Assembly (NCBI RefSeq): GCF_017983445.1
Contig: NZ_JAGOBJ010000002.1
Location: forward strand, 333,469 to 397,468
Direction of reading: 5' to 3'
DNA length: 64,000 nt
From: Halomonas sp.
GTDB lineage: Bacteria; Pseudomonadota; Gammaproteobacteria; Pseudomonadales; Halomonadaceae
Part shown: one piece after another, positions 43,950 to 51,942 of the stretch
How positions within the stretch are numbered: the stretch's first letter is position 1
Layout of the letters: every line of letters starts with the position of its first letter
The notes under the pieces: generated by a model
What the model was told of the DNA's origin: nothing
Database searches by the model: none
What the model saw: the letters and a program-made list of their open reading frames with translations, nothing else
Made by a program: the position numbers and the translations under genes

Positions 43950-44227
43950 TAGTGATAATCCTCATAATCAAGAATGTAAGCGTTGCCGTCCCGGAATTCG
44001 AACGTCATGCGCCAATTTCCATTGATCCAAATCGACCATCGCTCTTTGTCTTTCTCCTTCAACGGATGCAACCGAAAGCCGGGGATATCCATGTCTTCCA
44101 CTGAAATAGCTGTATCCAGAGCAGCAAGCTGCATACGCAACTTCTTAGCGTGCTCTGCCTGTATACCAGCAGTGCTGCCACTAGCGTAGAACCGTTTCAG
44201 TCCTTTGTGACGGAATGATTTAATCAT
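43949..44227 (-). CDS. higB: HigB-family toxin
   Basis: The 92-residue RelE/HigB-type mRNA interferase begins MIKSFRHKGLKRFYASGS and has GFRLHPLKEKDKERWSIWINGNWRMTF. The C-terminal strand is DAYILDYEDYH-like. The toxin-first order is normal for higBA. It lies about 85 bp from the truncated repeat copy B. Confidence 0.92.
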   Translation of the reverse strand: MIKSFRHKGLKRFYASGSTAGIQAEHAKKLRMQLAALDTAISVEDMDIPGFRLHPLKEKDKERWSIWINGNWRMTFEFRDGNAYILDYEDYH

Positions 44228-44310
44228 GAAGACATTATAGCTCGATGCGCATCGCGCACCAATAAAATTTAAGTTCGGAATGAAAGCAACGTTTTGAAGT
44301 GAGGCTTACC

Positions 44311-44541
44311 CTATCGAAGCGCCGCTTCTTATGCTGTATAGCGAAAACGACCTCGTCTTCGCGCCTCAAGGCGTGCGCCGCACCGCCGAGCTGATTGAAG
44401 CGGACGGCACTGAAGTGACGCTTGAAATCCTGGAAGGCAATCGCGGCCACTTGGATGGCGTGCTATCCATTGACCAGGTCAGCGATACGTTGCGGGCGTT
44501 TTTGCAGAAAGGGGGGAACGCTGGCTTCTTCGGGAGCCAGC
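44311..44541 (+). pseudogene. truncated second copy of the MetX-like gene 3' end (direct repeat copy B)
   Basis: This fragment encodes the C-terminal 66 residues of a hydrolase very like the one ending at 42960, starting just before the triad aspartate (LYSENDLVFAPQG). It includes the same downstream hairpin. It has lost the stop codon (cag-aaa instead of cag-taa) and has no start or ribosome-binding site of its own. The roughly 10% divergence indicates it is not a fresh duplication but comes from a related strain or an old event. Confidence 0.88.
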
Positions 44542-44695
44542 CCTTACTCCTTTGATGGCGTTCTGAATCAGCCTATTCACCATCTATTGATCAACATCAA
44601 CATAACGCCACTTACATCAAACCATCGTAAGTGCGAATGCTCCTCAAGTAACTACACTGGTGTGCACACTCACATTATTTGTAGGAAATATTCGT

Positions 44696-45823
44696 ATGCC
44701 AGCTACCAATGAGAAAGTCTTTATCAGCCCCGGCCGCTACGTACAGGGGGAAGGTGTCACGGATCGTGCCGGACACTATGTCTCGGCACTGGGCAAAACT
44801 GCGCTACTGATCGCCGATGACGTGGTCTGGAAAATTGCGGGTGAGCAGCTAAGCGCAAGCTTAAAAAGTGAGGGCGTGAGCTTCGAGCGCGCAGTGTTCG
44901 AGGGCGAGGCTTCAACCCGCGAAATAGACCGCCTCATTGAGCTTGGCCGCAAACAGCAGGCAGACGTTGTTATTGGCTTTGGTGGCGGTAAAGCCATCGA
45001 TACCGCCAAGGGCGTGGCCGAAAAGCTTGAAGCGGCCTGTGCCGTATTGCCCACCACCGCCTCCACCGATGCACCTACCAGCGCACTTTCGGTGATCTAC
45101 AGCGACGATGGCGAGTTCGAGTCCTACCGCTTTTACAGCAAGAACCCCGACCTGGTACTGGTGGATACCGGCATCATCTGTAAGGCGCCGCCGCGCTTTC
45201 TGGCCTCCGGCATTGCCGATGCGCTGGCGACCTGGGTTGAGGCACGCGCTGCCATTCGCGCCAACGCCAACAATATGGCCGGCGGTAAAGCCACCCTGCT
45301 GGGCGCGACCATCGGCGAGAAGTGTGAAGAGATCCTCTTCGAGCACGCCATGCTGGCTTATCAGGCCAACCAAGCGCAGATCGTCACACCCTCGTTTGAA
45401 GCCGTGGTCGAGGCTAACACTCTGCTCAGCGGCCTGGGCTTTGAAAGCGGTGGCTTGGCGGGCGCTCACGCCATTCACAATGGCTTCACCGCCCTGCACG
45501 GCGAGATTCACGACCTGACCCACGGTGAAAAAGTCGCCTACGGCACGGTCGCACAGCTGATTCTCGATCAAACGCCGCAAGCAGAGCTGGAAGAGTATCT
45601 GGATCTGTATATAGCCTTGGGCCTGCCGGTGACGCTAAAAGCGCTCAAGCTCGACCAAGCCAGTGAAGAGGATCTTTACCGCGTGGCCGAAGCGGCGCTG
45701 AAAGAAGGCGAATCAAGCCATAACCTGGCCTATGAGCTGACGCCCAAGCAGGTCGTTCACGCGATTAAAGCGGTGGATGTGCATGCGCGGGCGTTTATGG
45801 AGAAGATGGGGGTGAGCGAGTAA
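44696..45823 (+). CDS. gldA: glycerol dehydrogenase
   Basis: This NAD-dependent, zinc iron-type alcohol dehydrogenase of about 375 residues oxidises glycerol to dihydroxyacetone. It has ISPGRYVQGEGV near the start, GFGGGKAIDTAKG (NAD loop), TTASTDAPTSALSVIY and the metal histidines in GGLAGAHAIHNGFTALH and HGEKVAYG. AGGAA precedes the ATG at 44696. An upstream frame extension into the metX remnant is not used. Confidence 0.93.
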   Translation: MPATNEKVFISPGRYVQGEGVTDRAGHYVSALGKTALLIADDVVWKIAGEQLSASLKSEGVSFERAVFEGEASTREIDRLIELGRKQQADVVIGFGGGKAIDTAKGVAEKLEAACAVLPTTASTDAPTSALSVIYSDDGEFESYRFYSKNPDLVLVDTGIICKAPPRFLASGIADALATWVEARAAIRANANNMAGGKATLLGATIGEKCEEILFEHAMLAYQANQAQIVTPSFEAVVEANTLLSGLGFESGGLAGAHAIHNGFTALHGEIHDLTHGEKVAYGTVAQLILDQTPQAELEEYLDLYIALGLPVTLKALKLDQASEEDLYRVAEAALKEGESSHNLAYELTPKQVVHAIKAVDVHARAFMEKMGVSE

Positions 45824-45837
45824 AGCCCACAAGGCAC

Positions 45838-45861
45838 ATGGCGCCACGTGTGTGGCGCCAT
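45838..45861 (+). terminator. hairpin after gldA
   Basis: The arms atggcgccac and gtggcgccat are perfect 10-base complements with a 4-base loop, 15 bp past the gldA stop. There is no strong T tract. Confidence 0.6.
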
Positions 45862-45961
45862 ATTGATCGACCAGCCCTCGGGGCCTCAGCGGCATCGCCA
45901 TAAAGCCCTACCTCAATGGCCTTCGTAAGAAAGCCGACAAGGAATTAACAGGTAGCGCTTT

Positions 45962-46615
45962 TCAATATGGAAAAACCACCACGTCATCCCCCTCTTGCCA
46001 TGGATGAAACTTGGTCATGGCCTGCAGAAAAAATGCGTGCTCCAACCAGTGTTGTAGCCACCGCTGCAGGTGCGGATAAGGTAGGCTATAAAAAACATCG
46101 CGATCTACATGGGCGAACTGGCGGATAAAAGGCATGATGCCAATATCAGCAATGGTCGCGTTATCTCCCAGAAGATAAGGCTTTTGAGTCAGCTTCTCCT
46201 CTAAAACCTGTAAAAAAGCTTCACCCTGTTGTCGGTACTCTGCCTGGGTCATTTCGAGATATCGGTCAGCGTATTTATAGCGATCCAACCAATGTTTAAA
46301 TTCATTATCGTTTTGCTCGATCAGGGCATTAGCCTGAGTCCTAACCTTCGCATCTAACAGCCCTTGCGGATCTTGTTGCTCAAGCGCCCACACCATTATT
46401 TCTCGGCTCTCTTCGATCACAGTACCATCACACATCTGTAAAACAGGCACAGTGCCTTTCGGGCTAATCGCTAGCATCTGGGCCGGTTTGTTCTTCAATG
46501 TGATTTCGCGCAGCTCCACCGGTAACTCAGCAAACAATAAGCCGAGCCGGGCACGCATGGCATAGGGGCAGCGACGAAAAGAGTAAAGGCGATGAAGTGA
46601 TGACGTCATGGGCAT
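45962..46615 (-). CDS. glutathione S-transferase family protein
   Basis: This 217-residue protein has an N-terminal thioredoxin-fold domain with LYSFRRCPYAMRARLGLLFA (redox-type CPYA) and the glutathione site SPKGTVPVLQMCDG and ESREIM. The C-terminal helical domain follows (KPYLLGDNATIADIGIMPFIRQF). It probably acts on glutathione conjugates or as a glutaredoxin-like protein. The substrate is unknown. Confidence 0.88.
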   Translation of the reverse strand: MPMTSSLHRLYSFRRCPYAMRARLGLLFAELPVELREITLKNKPAQMLAISPKGTVPVLQMCDGTVIEESREIMVWALEQQDPQGLLDAKVRTQANALIEQNDNEFKHWLDRYKYADRYLEMTQAEYRQQGEAFLQVLEEKLTQKPYLLGDNATIADIGIMPFIRQFAHVDRDVFYSLPYPHLQRWLQHWLEHAFFLQAMTKFHPWQEGDDVVVFPY

Positions 46616-46793
46616 TTTTCACAGTTGAATTGAAGTCAGTAGACTCGGCGTCTCTGGTTTCAGCGGTTACTTCATTTTCGGTTAATCTCTCTTTAAGATT
46701 ACCGATCAATGGGCCGGAACATGGACCGGCTTAGAAGGGCTATTTTTGGATCTCAGCAAAACGAGTCGGTTCGGTGACCACTGAGGCGAGACG

Positions 46794-47447
46794 TTAGCCG
46801 TTCGCGTTTTCTTCCGCCACCTGACGAAGCGCATCGACCAGCACGTCAGCGGGCTGGGCGCCAGAGATCAGGTAGCGTCCGTCGAGGATGAATCCTGGTA
46901 CAGCGCTCACCCCTGCCTCCATGAATCGCTGTTCTGCCGCTCGCACTTCGTCCGCGTACTGATCAGACCGCGCGATGGCCTCGGCGGCGTCACCGTCCAG
47001 CCCCACCTCAATGGCCTTCTCACGAAGTACCTCTGGGTCGGCGGGGTTTTTCGCTTCACCAAAATAAGCCTCGAACAGTGCCAGCTGTAGGGCTGTCTCT
47101 TGATTTTGCGTTCCAGCCCACGCCAGCACGCGGTGAGCAGCGAAGGTATTGTTCGCTCGACGCTCCAAGGCGCCACGGAAATTCAAGCCAAGCTCATCGG
47201 CTACCTGCATAATCTCGCGCTGGGAATGCTCCATGCTGGCCACATCCTTGCCGTACTTGCGGCACAAGTGTTCCAGAATCGGCTCGCCTTCGGGCGGCAT
47301 ATCCCTGTTGAGCTCAAAGGGCTGCCAGTGAAGCTCGACCTCGATCTCACCCTTCAAGGTTTCCAGCGCTTGTTCCAGGCGCCGGTAGCCGATGGCGCAC
47401 CACGGGCAGGCAACATCGGACACCAGGTCAATTCTCAACGTCTGCAT
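46794..47447 (-). CDS. DsbA-family (FrnE-like) oxidoreductase
   Basis: The 217-residue cytoplasmic protein has VSDVACPWCAIGYRRLEQAL with the CPWC active site, HWQPFELNRDMP, and the late segment GVSAVPGFILDGRYLISGAQP with the cis-proline. This matches FrnE-type thiol oxidoreductases and 2-hydroxychromene-2-carboxylate isomerase relatives. It lies at the left edge of the cassette region but has no attC of its own. Confidence 0.88.
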   Translation of the reverse strand: MQTLRIDLVSDVACPWCAIGYRRLEQALETLKGEIEVELHWQPFELNRDMPPEGEPILEHLCRKYGKDVASMEHSQREIMQVADELGLNFRGALERRANNTFAAHRVLAWAGTQNQETALQLALFEAYFGEAKNPADPEVLREKAIEVGLDGDAAEAIARSDQYADEVRAAEQRFMEAGVSAVPGFILDGRYLISGAQPADVLVDALRQVAEENANG

Positions 47448-47537
47448 TGGGTAACTCCCTCATTCGATCAAACTAAAGAAAGCATGGTACGTGCCTATAA
47501 GGAGTAACAACAGTGCATCATATAAAGGACCAAAGCG

Positions 47538-47954
47538 TTATTCGAGAGAGGGTTCCGGTAACACCGGCGGCGTACTGTCCATATAGGTCAGGAAGTCTTG
47601 CCAGATGTCGTGCGTTCGCTGTTTCGTTAACCGGGTATGGCACGTAATGCCCATGGCGTCTCGAATGGTCCCGTCGCGCCACTGCGTATAGACAGAGCCG
47701 CAATGGGCAGCGGCATACGCTTGCCACTGCTTTTGAGCCACCTTAATAGCATCGACTAACACAGGGTCAAACGCGTTATGTTCTACGCTCATTTCCAGAT
47801 AGTGGGTGAGTACGTCCTCGGCGGCCTCTAACTCGATAGCCGCGCACCGATTGGTATCAAACGTGCCCCTTATATTGTTGCAATCAAGCTTCTCGTCATC
47901 AGCAACGGCTGACAACGACAGCGAAGCGAGCACTATGAATAGCCACTTTTTCAT
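47538..47954 (-). CDS. LprI/DUF1311-family secreted protein
   Basis: This 138-residue protein has a signal peptide (ending LSAVA) and the DUF1311 pattern: DCNN with an early cysteine, RCAAIELEAAEDVLTHYLE, AQKQWQAYAAAHC and a late CHTRLTKQRT. The mycobacterial namesake inhibits lysozyme, but the role here is not known. It follows the leftmost attC. No core site was found after its stop, so it is probably not itself an intact cassette. Confidence 0.8.
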   Translation of the reverse strand: MKKWLFIVLASLSLSAVADDEKLDCNNIRGTFDTNRCAAIELEAAEDVLTHYLEMSVEHNAFDPVLVDAIKVAQKQWQAYAAAHCGSVYTQWRDGTIRDAMGITCHTRLTKQRTHDIWQDFLTYMDSTPPVLPEPSLE

Positions 47955-48038
47955 TTTTCCCCCAACGTACAGAAGGTGCTAGCCAAGCGGGCACAATCGC
48001 CATGTTCTCATATTCGACACCAAGGAGATCATCTAAAC

Positions 48039-48089
48039 GTTGAACGGCCATGTCCCAGTCCGGAACTCTGCAACATGTGCTTGTTATAG
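48039..48089 (-). other. attC site (degenerate) after the lipoprotein cassette
   Basis: R'' CTATAAC (48089-48083) overlaps the lipoprotein stop codon and is the exact reverse complement of the GTTATAG core in front of that cassette. The proposed R' GTTCAAC (48045-48039) and the ACATG-based inner stem are weak, so the left end is uncertain. Confidence 0.55.
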
Positions 48090-48515
48090 CCCACGGCCAA
48101 TTTTATTGGGCTCTTCTGGGCAGGGCGTGCTTTCCCCTGGCGTAAGAATGATGTCGTATGGGGACTGAAAATCTTGACCACTACTCCACATTGTCGAGTG
48201 TGTTTCAAAACCTGCTTTTACTACGCACCAATTCCAGAAAAACACGCTTGAGCCGTGAATCATCAATGTTTCAGTGCGCCACTCCTTCATTTCTGGAAAG
48301 CTCGCCTCACCACTATCATTGGTTTTATCACTCTTTCTCATCCGTTCAAGGCCATAAGGGTAGGAGCTCGATATTAAAGTCACCCAAGCATCCTGAATGG
48401 GCTTTCCTTTCGCGTTGGTGACGAGGATTTCGGCCTCAGGCTGAAGCGTCTTGTTGATGGGATAAACAACACAGCCTGATAGCAACAGAGTTATCATTAG
48501 TATGAGTAGTTTCAT
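48084..48515 (-). CDS. cassette-encoded lipoprotein, carboxypeptidase-regulatory-like domain
   Basis: This 143-residue protein has a signal with lipobox LLLSGC (Cys about 15), then an Ig-like segment EAEILVTNAKGKPIQDAWVTLISS typical of carboxypeptidase-regulatory-like domains, and a late CPEEP. It is probably anchored in the outer membrane. Its function is unknown. It is the second cassette of segment B, with its stop codon inside the R'' core of its attC. Small lipoproteins are common in integron cassettes. Confidence 0.75.
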   Translation of the reverse strand: MKLLILMITLLLSGCVVYPINKTLQPEAEILVTNAKGKPIQDAWVTLISSSYPYGLERMRKSDKTNDSGEASFPEMKEWRTETLMIHGSSVFFWNWCVVKAGFETHSTMWSSGQDFQSPYDIILTPGESTPCPEEPNKIGRGL

Positions 48516-48525
48516 GTTTGATTCG

Positions 48526-48597
48526 CTATAACGCTTTGCTCACCGGTAAATTGCGAGCGCGGCGAGTAATTTATCCGTGTGCAGCAACTTGTCATAC
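48526..48597 (-). other. attC site after the AT-rich orphan cassette
   Basis: R'' GTATGAC (48597-48591) and R' GTTATAG (48532-48526) enclose an imperfect stem: AAGTTGCTGCACACGG pairs with CCGGTGAGCAAAGC, with the usual unpaired bases. The central part pairs ATAAATT with AATTTA. The size, 72 bp, is normal for attC. Confidence 0.8.
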
Positions 48598-48615
48598 CTC
48601 TTCCCAAGGCCTGCC

Positions 48616-49599
48616 TCAGAATCTTTTAACTTCAACATTATCGTTTTCTAAACACACCGAAAACCTATGGCAATAATCAGGCTTAACTAATGACGACGAA
48701 AAAATTGCATAGTCATTTACATCTTCAAACTCGTAGTAAAAGGTGACTGAGCCTATTTTGTTTTCTTGGGCCATTTTCATAAGGCTGTTTTTTAGCTCAG
48801 ATAACTCTTTTTTCTTATTTCTACTCTGATTAATTGCGTCAAAGTAAAAAATAAAACATTTCTCTATTACTTTTCCTTCAAGTTCTGATTCAATCTCATC
48901 CGTCATTGAATTAGGGATGACAAAGTTAAGCATAGAGTTCTTGCTGGTTGCCTCTGTGATAACTTTAAAAACGTTAAAGTAAATTAGGGTATCACAATCC
49001 TCGTTTGATACTTTGTAGAGAGTGTCACTCAGTCCTGTGTGAGAGCCATTTGTAGGTCGGGTGTGGGGGTTTTCAGTGTACCCAACATATTCAACATTGC
49101 TACTTATTCCTAAGTTTATATCCGAACCATCAAGAAAATCATGAATAGATGCAGTCGTAAGGTCACCATTTGAGTCCGTTATAGTTATGTATTTATCAGT
49201 TAAATCTATCTTGGGGTTATAAAATTTTTCTAGCCCTCTGTCGAAGAACTTGCACCAAACACTTCTTTTCTTTTCTTTCTTACCTACTAAGATATGAATT
49301 TTTACTTTTTTGGTGAAGGGATTGAAAAAAGGCTTCTTTTTGGTATTAAACCTAACTTTTGTTCTAGAACAAATAAAATACACAAATCGCTTTTCCAAGC
49401 TTTTCTCTACAGCTTTCTTTACACCTTTTAGATAATCGACAATTAGCTTTCGTGTATCAAAGTATTCCGCGACCTCATTAGGATTAACCACCAAGTCATA
49501 CCAATATTTGTGAAACCTCTGAAGCTCTACAGTCCATTTTTTATCTGCTTCAGCATAGGCTTCGTTATCTGATATTGAAGAAAATATTCCTCTGTTCAA
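48616..49599 (-). CDS. AT-rich cassette ORFan, possible GIY-YIG-like segment
   Basis: The 327-residue protein was not recognised. It is rich in Lys, Asn, Phe and Ile and far more AT-rich than its surroundings, a sign of transfer. The middle part, VEYVGYTENPHTRPTNGSHT, loosely recalls the YIG-Arg-His portion of GIY-YIG nucleases, but a first GIY strand is not clear and the match is weak. The start is TTG at 49599, supported by AGGAG 6-7 bases upstream. It is the first cassette after platform copy 1, whose -10 TATAAT lies about 30 bp upstream. Confidence 0.7.
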   Translation of the reverse strand: MNRGIFSSISDNEAYAEADKKWTVELQRFHKYWYDLVVNPNEVAEYFDTRKLIVDYLKGVKKAVEKSLEKRFVYFICSRTKVRFNTKKKPFFNPFTKKVKIHILVGKKEKKRSVWCKFFDRGLEKFYNPKIDLTDKYITITDSNGDLTTASIHDFLDGSDINLGISSNVEYVGYTENPHTRPTNGSHTGLSDTLYKVSNEDCDTLIYFNVFKVITEATSKNSMLNFVIPNSMTDEIESELEGKVIEKCFIFYFDAINQSRNKKKELSELKNSLMKMAQENKIGSVTFYYEFEDVNDYAIFSSSLVKPDYCHRFSVCLENDNVEVKRF

Positions 49600-49621
49600 A
49601 TTTTACTCCTGTGAGGTATAA

Positions 49622-49783
49622 CAGTGATTATACGGAAGGCTACATAACCTCAATAAACGTACCAACGCATTCATTGAGGTTATGTAGCCATAATATTTGA
49701 CTCTACCCATTGTTTATATTGTGAGCAAAGCAAAATTTGGCGGCATATCCAAAATTCGCGTGTCTGCGCGTTTTGCCAGTTTC
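49622..49783 (-). promoter_or_regulatory. platform element copy 1 (hairpin plus promoter-like -10, ends at cassette core)
   Basis: On the minus strand a perfect 16-bp inverted repeat (49689-49674 with 49653-49638; GGCTACATAACCTCAA and its complement, 20-base loop) is followed by TTCCG, TATAAT (49632-49627), CACTG and the core GTTATAC (49622-49616). The same arrangement occurs at 55052-55215. Similarity between the copies ends at GTTA, the expected cassette crossover point. This suggests an attI-like site with a Pc-type cassette promoter. The -35 is weak (TTGAGG with 15-base spacing or TTATTG with 18). Confidence 0.7.
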
Positions 49784-49788
49784 AATCA

Positions 49789-49815
49789 TCCAAACACCCG
49801 CATTGAGCATGCGGG
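49789..49815 (-). terminator. hairpin after the mksG/jetD-like remnant
   Basis: On the minus strand cccgcat/atgcggg with a 5-base loop is followed by TGTTTGG. It lies 84 bp past the stop of the 3' gene remnant and may be the original terminator of the condensin operon. Confidence 0.5.
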
Positions 49816-49898
49816 GGCCTTGGCTTAAAAGGCATGGCCTTACGACCAATAGATACGCAATCACACCCCCCCCATACACCTCACCTCCCCCACCGCTG

Positions 49899-50215
49899 TT
49901 AAAGCCCCCGCTGCTTGTCCAACAGCAGTGTTAGGTACTCATGCATTGGATGAGCTGAGGGCAGCGAAGCAAGATGCTTGCGCAACCTAAGCTGGTAGGA
50001 ATGGCTCAGCAGGCATGTGTAGTGGCGTTGCTATCCATTGCTTTTACCGCTTTGGGATCGAAACCGCCAACGTCAAAATGTGGCCGATGGTTTTTGCGCC
50101 ATGCTTTAGCGAGGAAGGCAAAACCGCCGCCGTAATAGCTATCGGCAAGGTAGGCGGCCGGCCGGTTTGAGTAACCGCTTAGCGTTGGCAAGCGGCCGTT
50201 CAGGCCATCAACCTC
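49899..50215 (-). pseudogene. 3' remnant of an MksG/JetD-like (Toprim-type) gene
   Basis: No intact frame runs through. The first frame reads EVDGLNGRLPTLSGYSNRPA, then ADSYYGGGFAFLAKAW, RPHFDVGGFDPKAV and MDSNATTH, and stops. After a frame change the DNA encodes LRKHLASLPSAHPMHEYLTL, LLDKQRGL and a stop at 49899. The YGGGF..LA.AW and FDPK..A.DS.AT patterns resemble, from memory, the C-terminal Toprim-like part of JetD/MksG-type proteins; the first acidic residue of the expected DFDP is Gly. The remnant is on the same strand as the broken condensin operon 5 kb away. The assignment needs a profile search. Confidence 0.55.
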
Positions 50216-50581
50216 CTACCGGCTGGCTTGGCGGCGGTCCATCGCCGCGGCAATGTCCTCTTCATGCGCTCCGCCCCAGCTGCAAAGCGGCTCCATAGCC
50301 CGCACTAAGCTTTCCCCGAAGGGCGTCAGCGAGTAGTCGACGCGCAGCGGGATCTCTCCGTAGTCGGTTCGCTTGACGATGCCGTCGGACTCCAGCTCTT
50401 TCAACTGCTGGATCAACATTTTGTCGCTCACCCCCCGAATGCTTCGCTTTAACTCGCCGTAACGCGTCGGGCCCTTGTTTAAAAAGAACAGAATCAAAGG
50501 CTTCCACTTCCCGGTCATCACGTGCAGCGTTGCATGCAGGCCGCAGATGAAGCGTGGGTTTTCTGAGTTTTCTTTCGCCAT
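50216..50581 (-). CDS. HxlR-family transcriptional regulator
   Basis: The 121-residue winged-helix protein has FICGLHATLHVMTGKWKPLILFFL, RYGELKRSIRGVSDKMLIQQLKELESDGIV and YSLTPFGESL, the standard HxlR pattern with an N-terminal cysteine that may sense redox or electrophiles. The ATG at 50581 has AGGG close by. A long inverted repeat covers its start, suggesting autoregulation. It is divergent from an SDR gene that it very probably controls. Confidence 0.9.
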   Translation of the reverse strand: MAKENSENPRFICGLHATLHVMTGKWKPLILFFLNKGPTRYGELKRSIRGVSDKMLIQQLKELESDGIVKRTDYGEIPLRVDYSLTPFGESLVRAMEPLCSWGGAHEEDIAAAMDRRQASR

Positions 50582-50630
50582 AACCCTACTTACCAAAAGG
50601 TGCATACTTGAACATTTGTAAGTGGGTTAT
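50581..50630. promoter_or_regulatory. long inverted-repeat operator between hxlR-like and SDR genes
   Basis: The arms taaccctacttaccaaa (50581-50597) and tttgtaagtgggtta (50615-50629) are complementary apart from two single-base gaps. They include the acttac/gtaagt core expected for HxlR-type sites. The repeat covers the hxlR ribosome-binding site and lies 45 bp before the SDR start. Confidence 0.65.
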
Positions 50631-50674
50631 ATATCGTTAAAGCGAATCGAGTCAACACACACGGAGACCCAAAC

Positions 50675-51409
50675 ATGAATCGGCTAAACGATAAAATCGT
50701 ACTCATCACCGGCGGAGCCAGCGGCATCGGCCTGGCCTCGGCCCAACGTCTCATCGACGAAGGCGCCTTCGTCTTCATTGTCGGACGGCGCCAGGACGTC
50801 CTCGACAAAGCGGCGGTGGCACTGGGACCCAACGCCCGAGGTCTCCAGGCGGATGTGACAAAGCCGGAGGATCTCGACCGCGTATTCGAGACAGTCCAGA
50901 AAGAGAAAGGGCACCTGGACGTACTGGTGGCTAACGCGGGTGTCGGCGATTTCGCCAGCCTGGGACAGATCACCCCCGAGCACTATGACTACATCTTCGA
51001 CATCAACGTCAAAGGCACCCTCTTCACTGTCCAGAAGGCTCTACCCCTGATGAAGAACGGCGGTTCCATCATCCTCACCGGTTCCACGGTGGGCAGCATG
51101 GGCACCCCGGCCATGAGCATCTACAGCGCCTCCAAGGCGGCCGTGCGCAATTTGGCGCGCAGCTGGGCGCATGACCTCAGGGGAACGGGCATTCGCGTGA
51201 ACGTCATGTCTCCTGGCCCGACCAAAACAGACAAGGTGATGGAATTGCTCCCGTCCGAAGCCCTGAGCGAGATGAAACGGGCCATACCGCTTGAGCGACT
51301 AGGTGACCCCAAGGAAATCGCAGCCGCAGTGGCGTTCCTGGCATCCGACGATAGCAGCTTTATGACAGGGAGCGAGATGTTCGTTGACGGAGGCTACGCC
51401 CAGGTTTAG
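50675..51409 (+). CDS. short-chain dehydrogenase/reductase
   Basis: This classical SDR of 244 residues has TGGASGIG (cofactor loop), NAG in VANAGVGD, the catalytic serine in ILTGSTVG, YSASK (Tyr/Lys) and the C-terminal MTGSEMFVDGGYAQV. The Arg in VGRR after strand 2 suggests NADPH. The substrate is unknown. GGAG precedes the ATG. This divergent pair with the HxlR regulator is a common arrangement in horizontally acquired, inducible detoxification modules. Confidence 0.9.
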   Translation: MNRLNDKIVLITGGASGIGLASAQRLIDEGAFVFIVGRRQDVLDKAAVALGPNARGLQADVTKPEDLDRVFETVQKEKGHLDVLVANAGVGDFASLGQITPEHYDYIFDINVKGTLFTVQKALPLMKNGGSIILTGSTVGSMGTPAMSIYSASKAAVRNLARSWAHDLRGTGIRVNVMSPGPTKTDKVMELLPSEALSEMKRAIPLERLGDPKEIAAAVAFLASDDSSFMTGSEMFVDGGYAQV

Positions 51410-51484
51410 GGGCTAGGAGGGAAACGGGAGGCAATGCACTAAAAGAGGTCAGTTTGGTTGAGAACAAATCGATCTTACCCTTTT

Positions 51485-51877
51485 TTATATCTGAAATGGG
51501 CCATCCACCGACGCAATGTCAAATTCGATGCGGTCATTGCCGTGGTGAGTCCACGGCGTCATCTCCTCACAGGTAGCCTCCAGCCATGCCTTGATACCGG
51601 CAGGCGCCACAAGGGTCAGCGGCGCTTTCCGGCCACCTATTCCCGCACTTGCCAGTATGCCCGGCAGCCCATAGCAGTGGTCGCCGTGCACGTGGGTAAT
51701 CAAGATGGCTTTCAAGGAATGGAACGATAGCTTCGTGTGCAAGACCTGCTGCTGGGTGCCCTCACCACAATCGATTAGGTACCAGCCCTTCCCTTTGCTT
51801 TCTCGCAAGGCGATGCCGGAGACGTTGCGTTGTTTGGTGGGTACACCGGCGGAAGTGCCGAGGAAAAGTAGGTTCAT
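51485..51877 (-). pseudogene. 5' fragment of a second rnz (ribonuclease Z)
   Basis: The first 104 codons or so (51877-51566) encode the RNase Z N-terminus, including [15 protein letters not shown] and [13 protein letters not shown], close to the complete rnz at 39.4-40.4 kb but clearly diverged at DNA level. After LEATCEE the match stops and about 25 unrelated codons run to a stop. Without the second-metal aspartate and the C-terminal half it cannot be an active nuclease. It lies at the left end of cassette segment A. Confidence 0.88.
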
Positions 51878-51942
51878 AACTTATTGGCAACGCGCATCAA
51901 TAAAAACAAAGTTCATTTTAAATACTCGATCGATCCATCATC

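Larger units (their letters stand above)
48039..49622 (-). mobile_element. integron cassette segment B (two cassettes, no integrase)
   Basis: Reading on the minus strand from the platform element, this segment holds a first cassette (48532-49621, AT-rich orphan) and a second (48045-48531, lipoprotein), each closed by an attC-like site. The upstream core GTTATAC matches the first cassette's R'' GTATGAC with one mismatch. The next core, GTTATAG, matches the second cassette's R'' CTATAAC perfectly. No intI lies in the window, so this is CALIN-like. Confidence 0.82.

Noticed and set aside
42993-44310. Toxin-antitoxin modules as integron cassettes
   Set aside because: TA genes are common in integrons, but no attC-like core pairs surround these modules. 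The flanking metX-like repeats explain the borders better.
46616-46793. Hairpins between the GST and FrnE-like genes as an attC
   Set aside because: A cggttaatct/agattaccg hairpin exists, but there is no R''/R' core pair matching a neighbouring cassette.
47538-47600. Possible attC just after the LprI-like gene
   Set aside because: The TAACGC at the stop has no partner GTTRRRY core at attC distance, and no stem forms.
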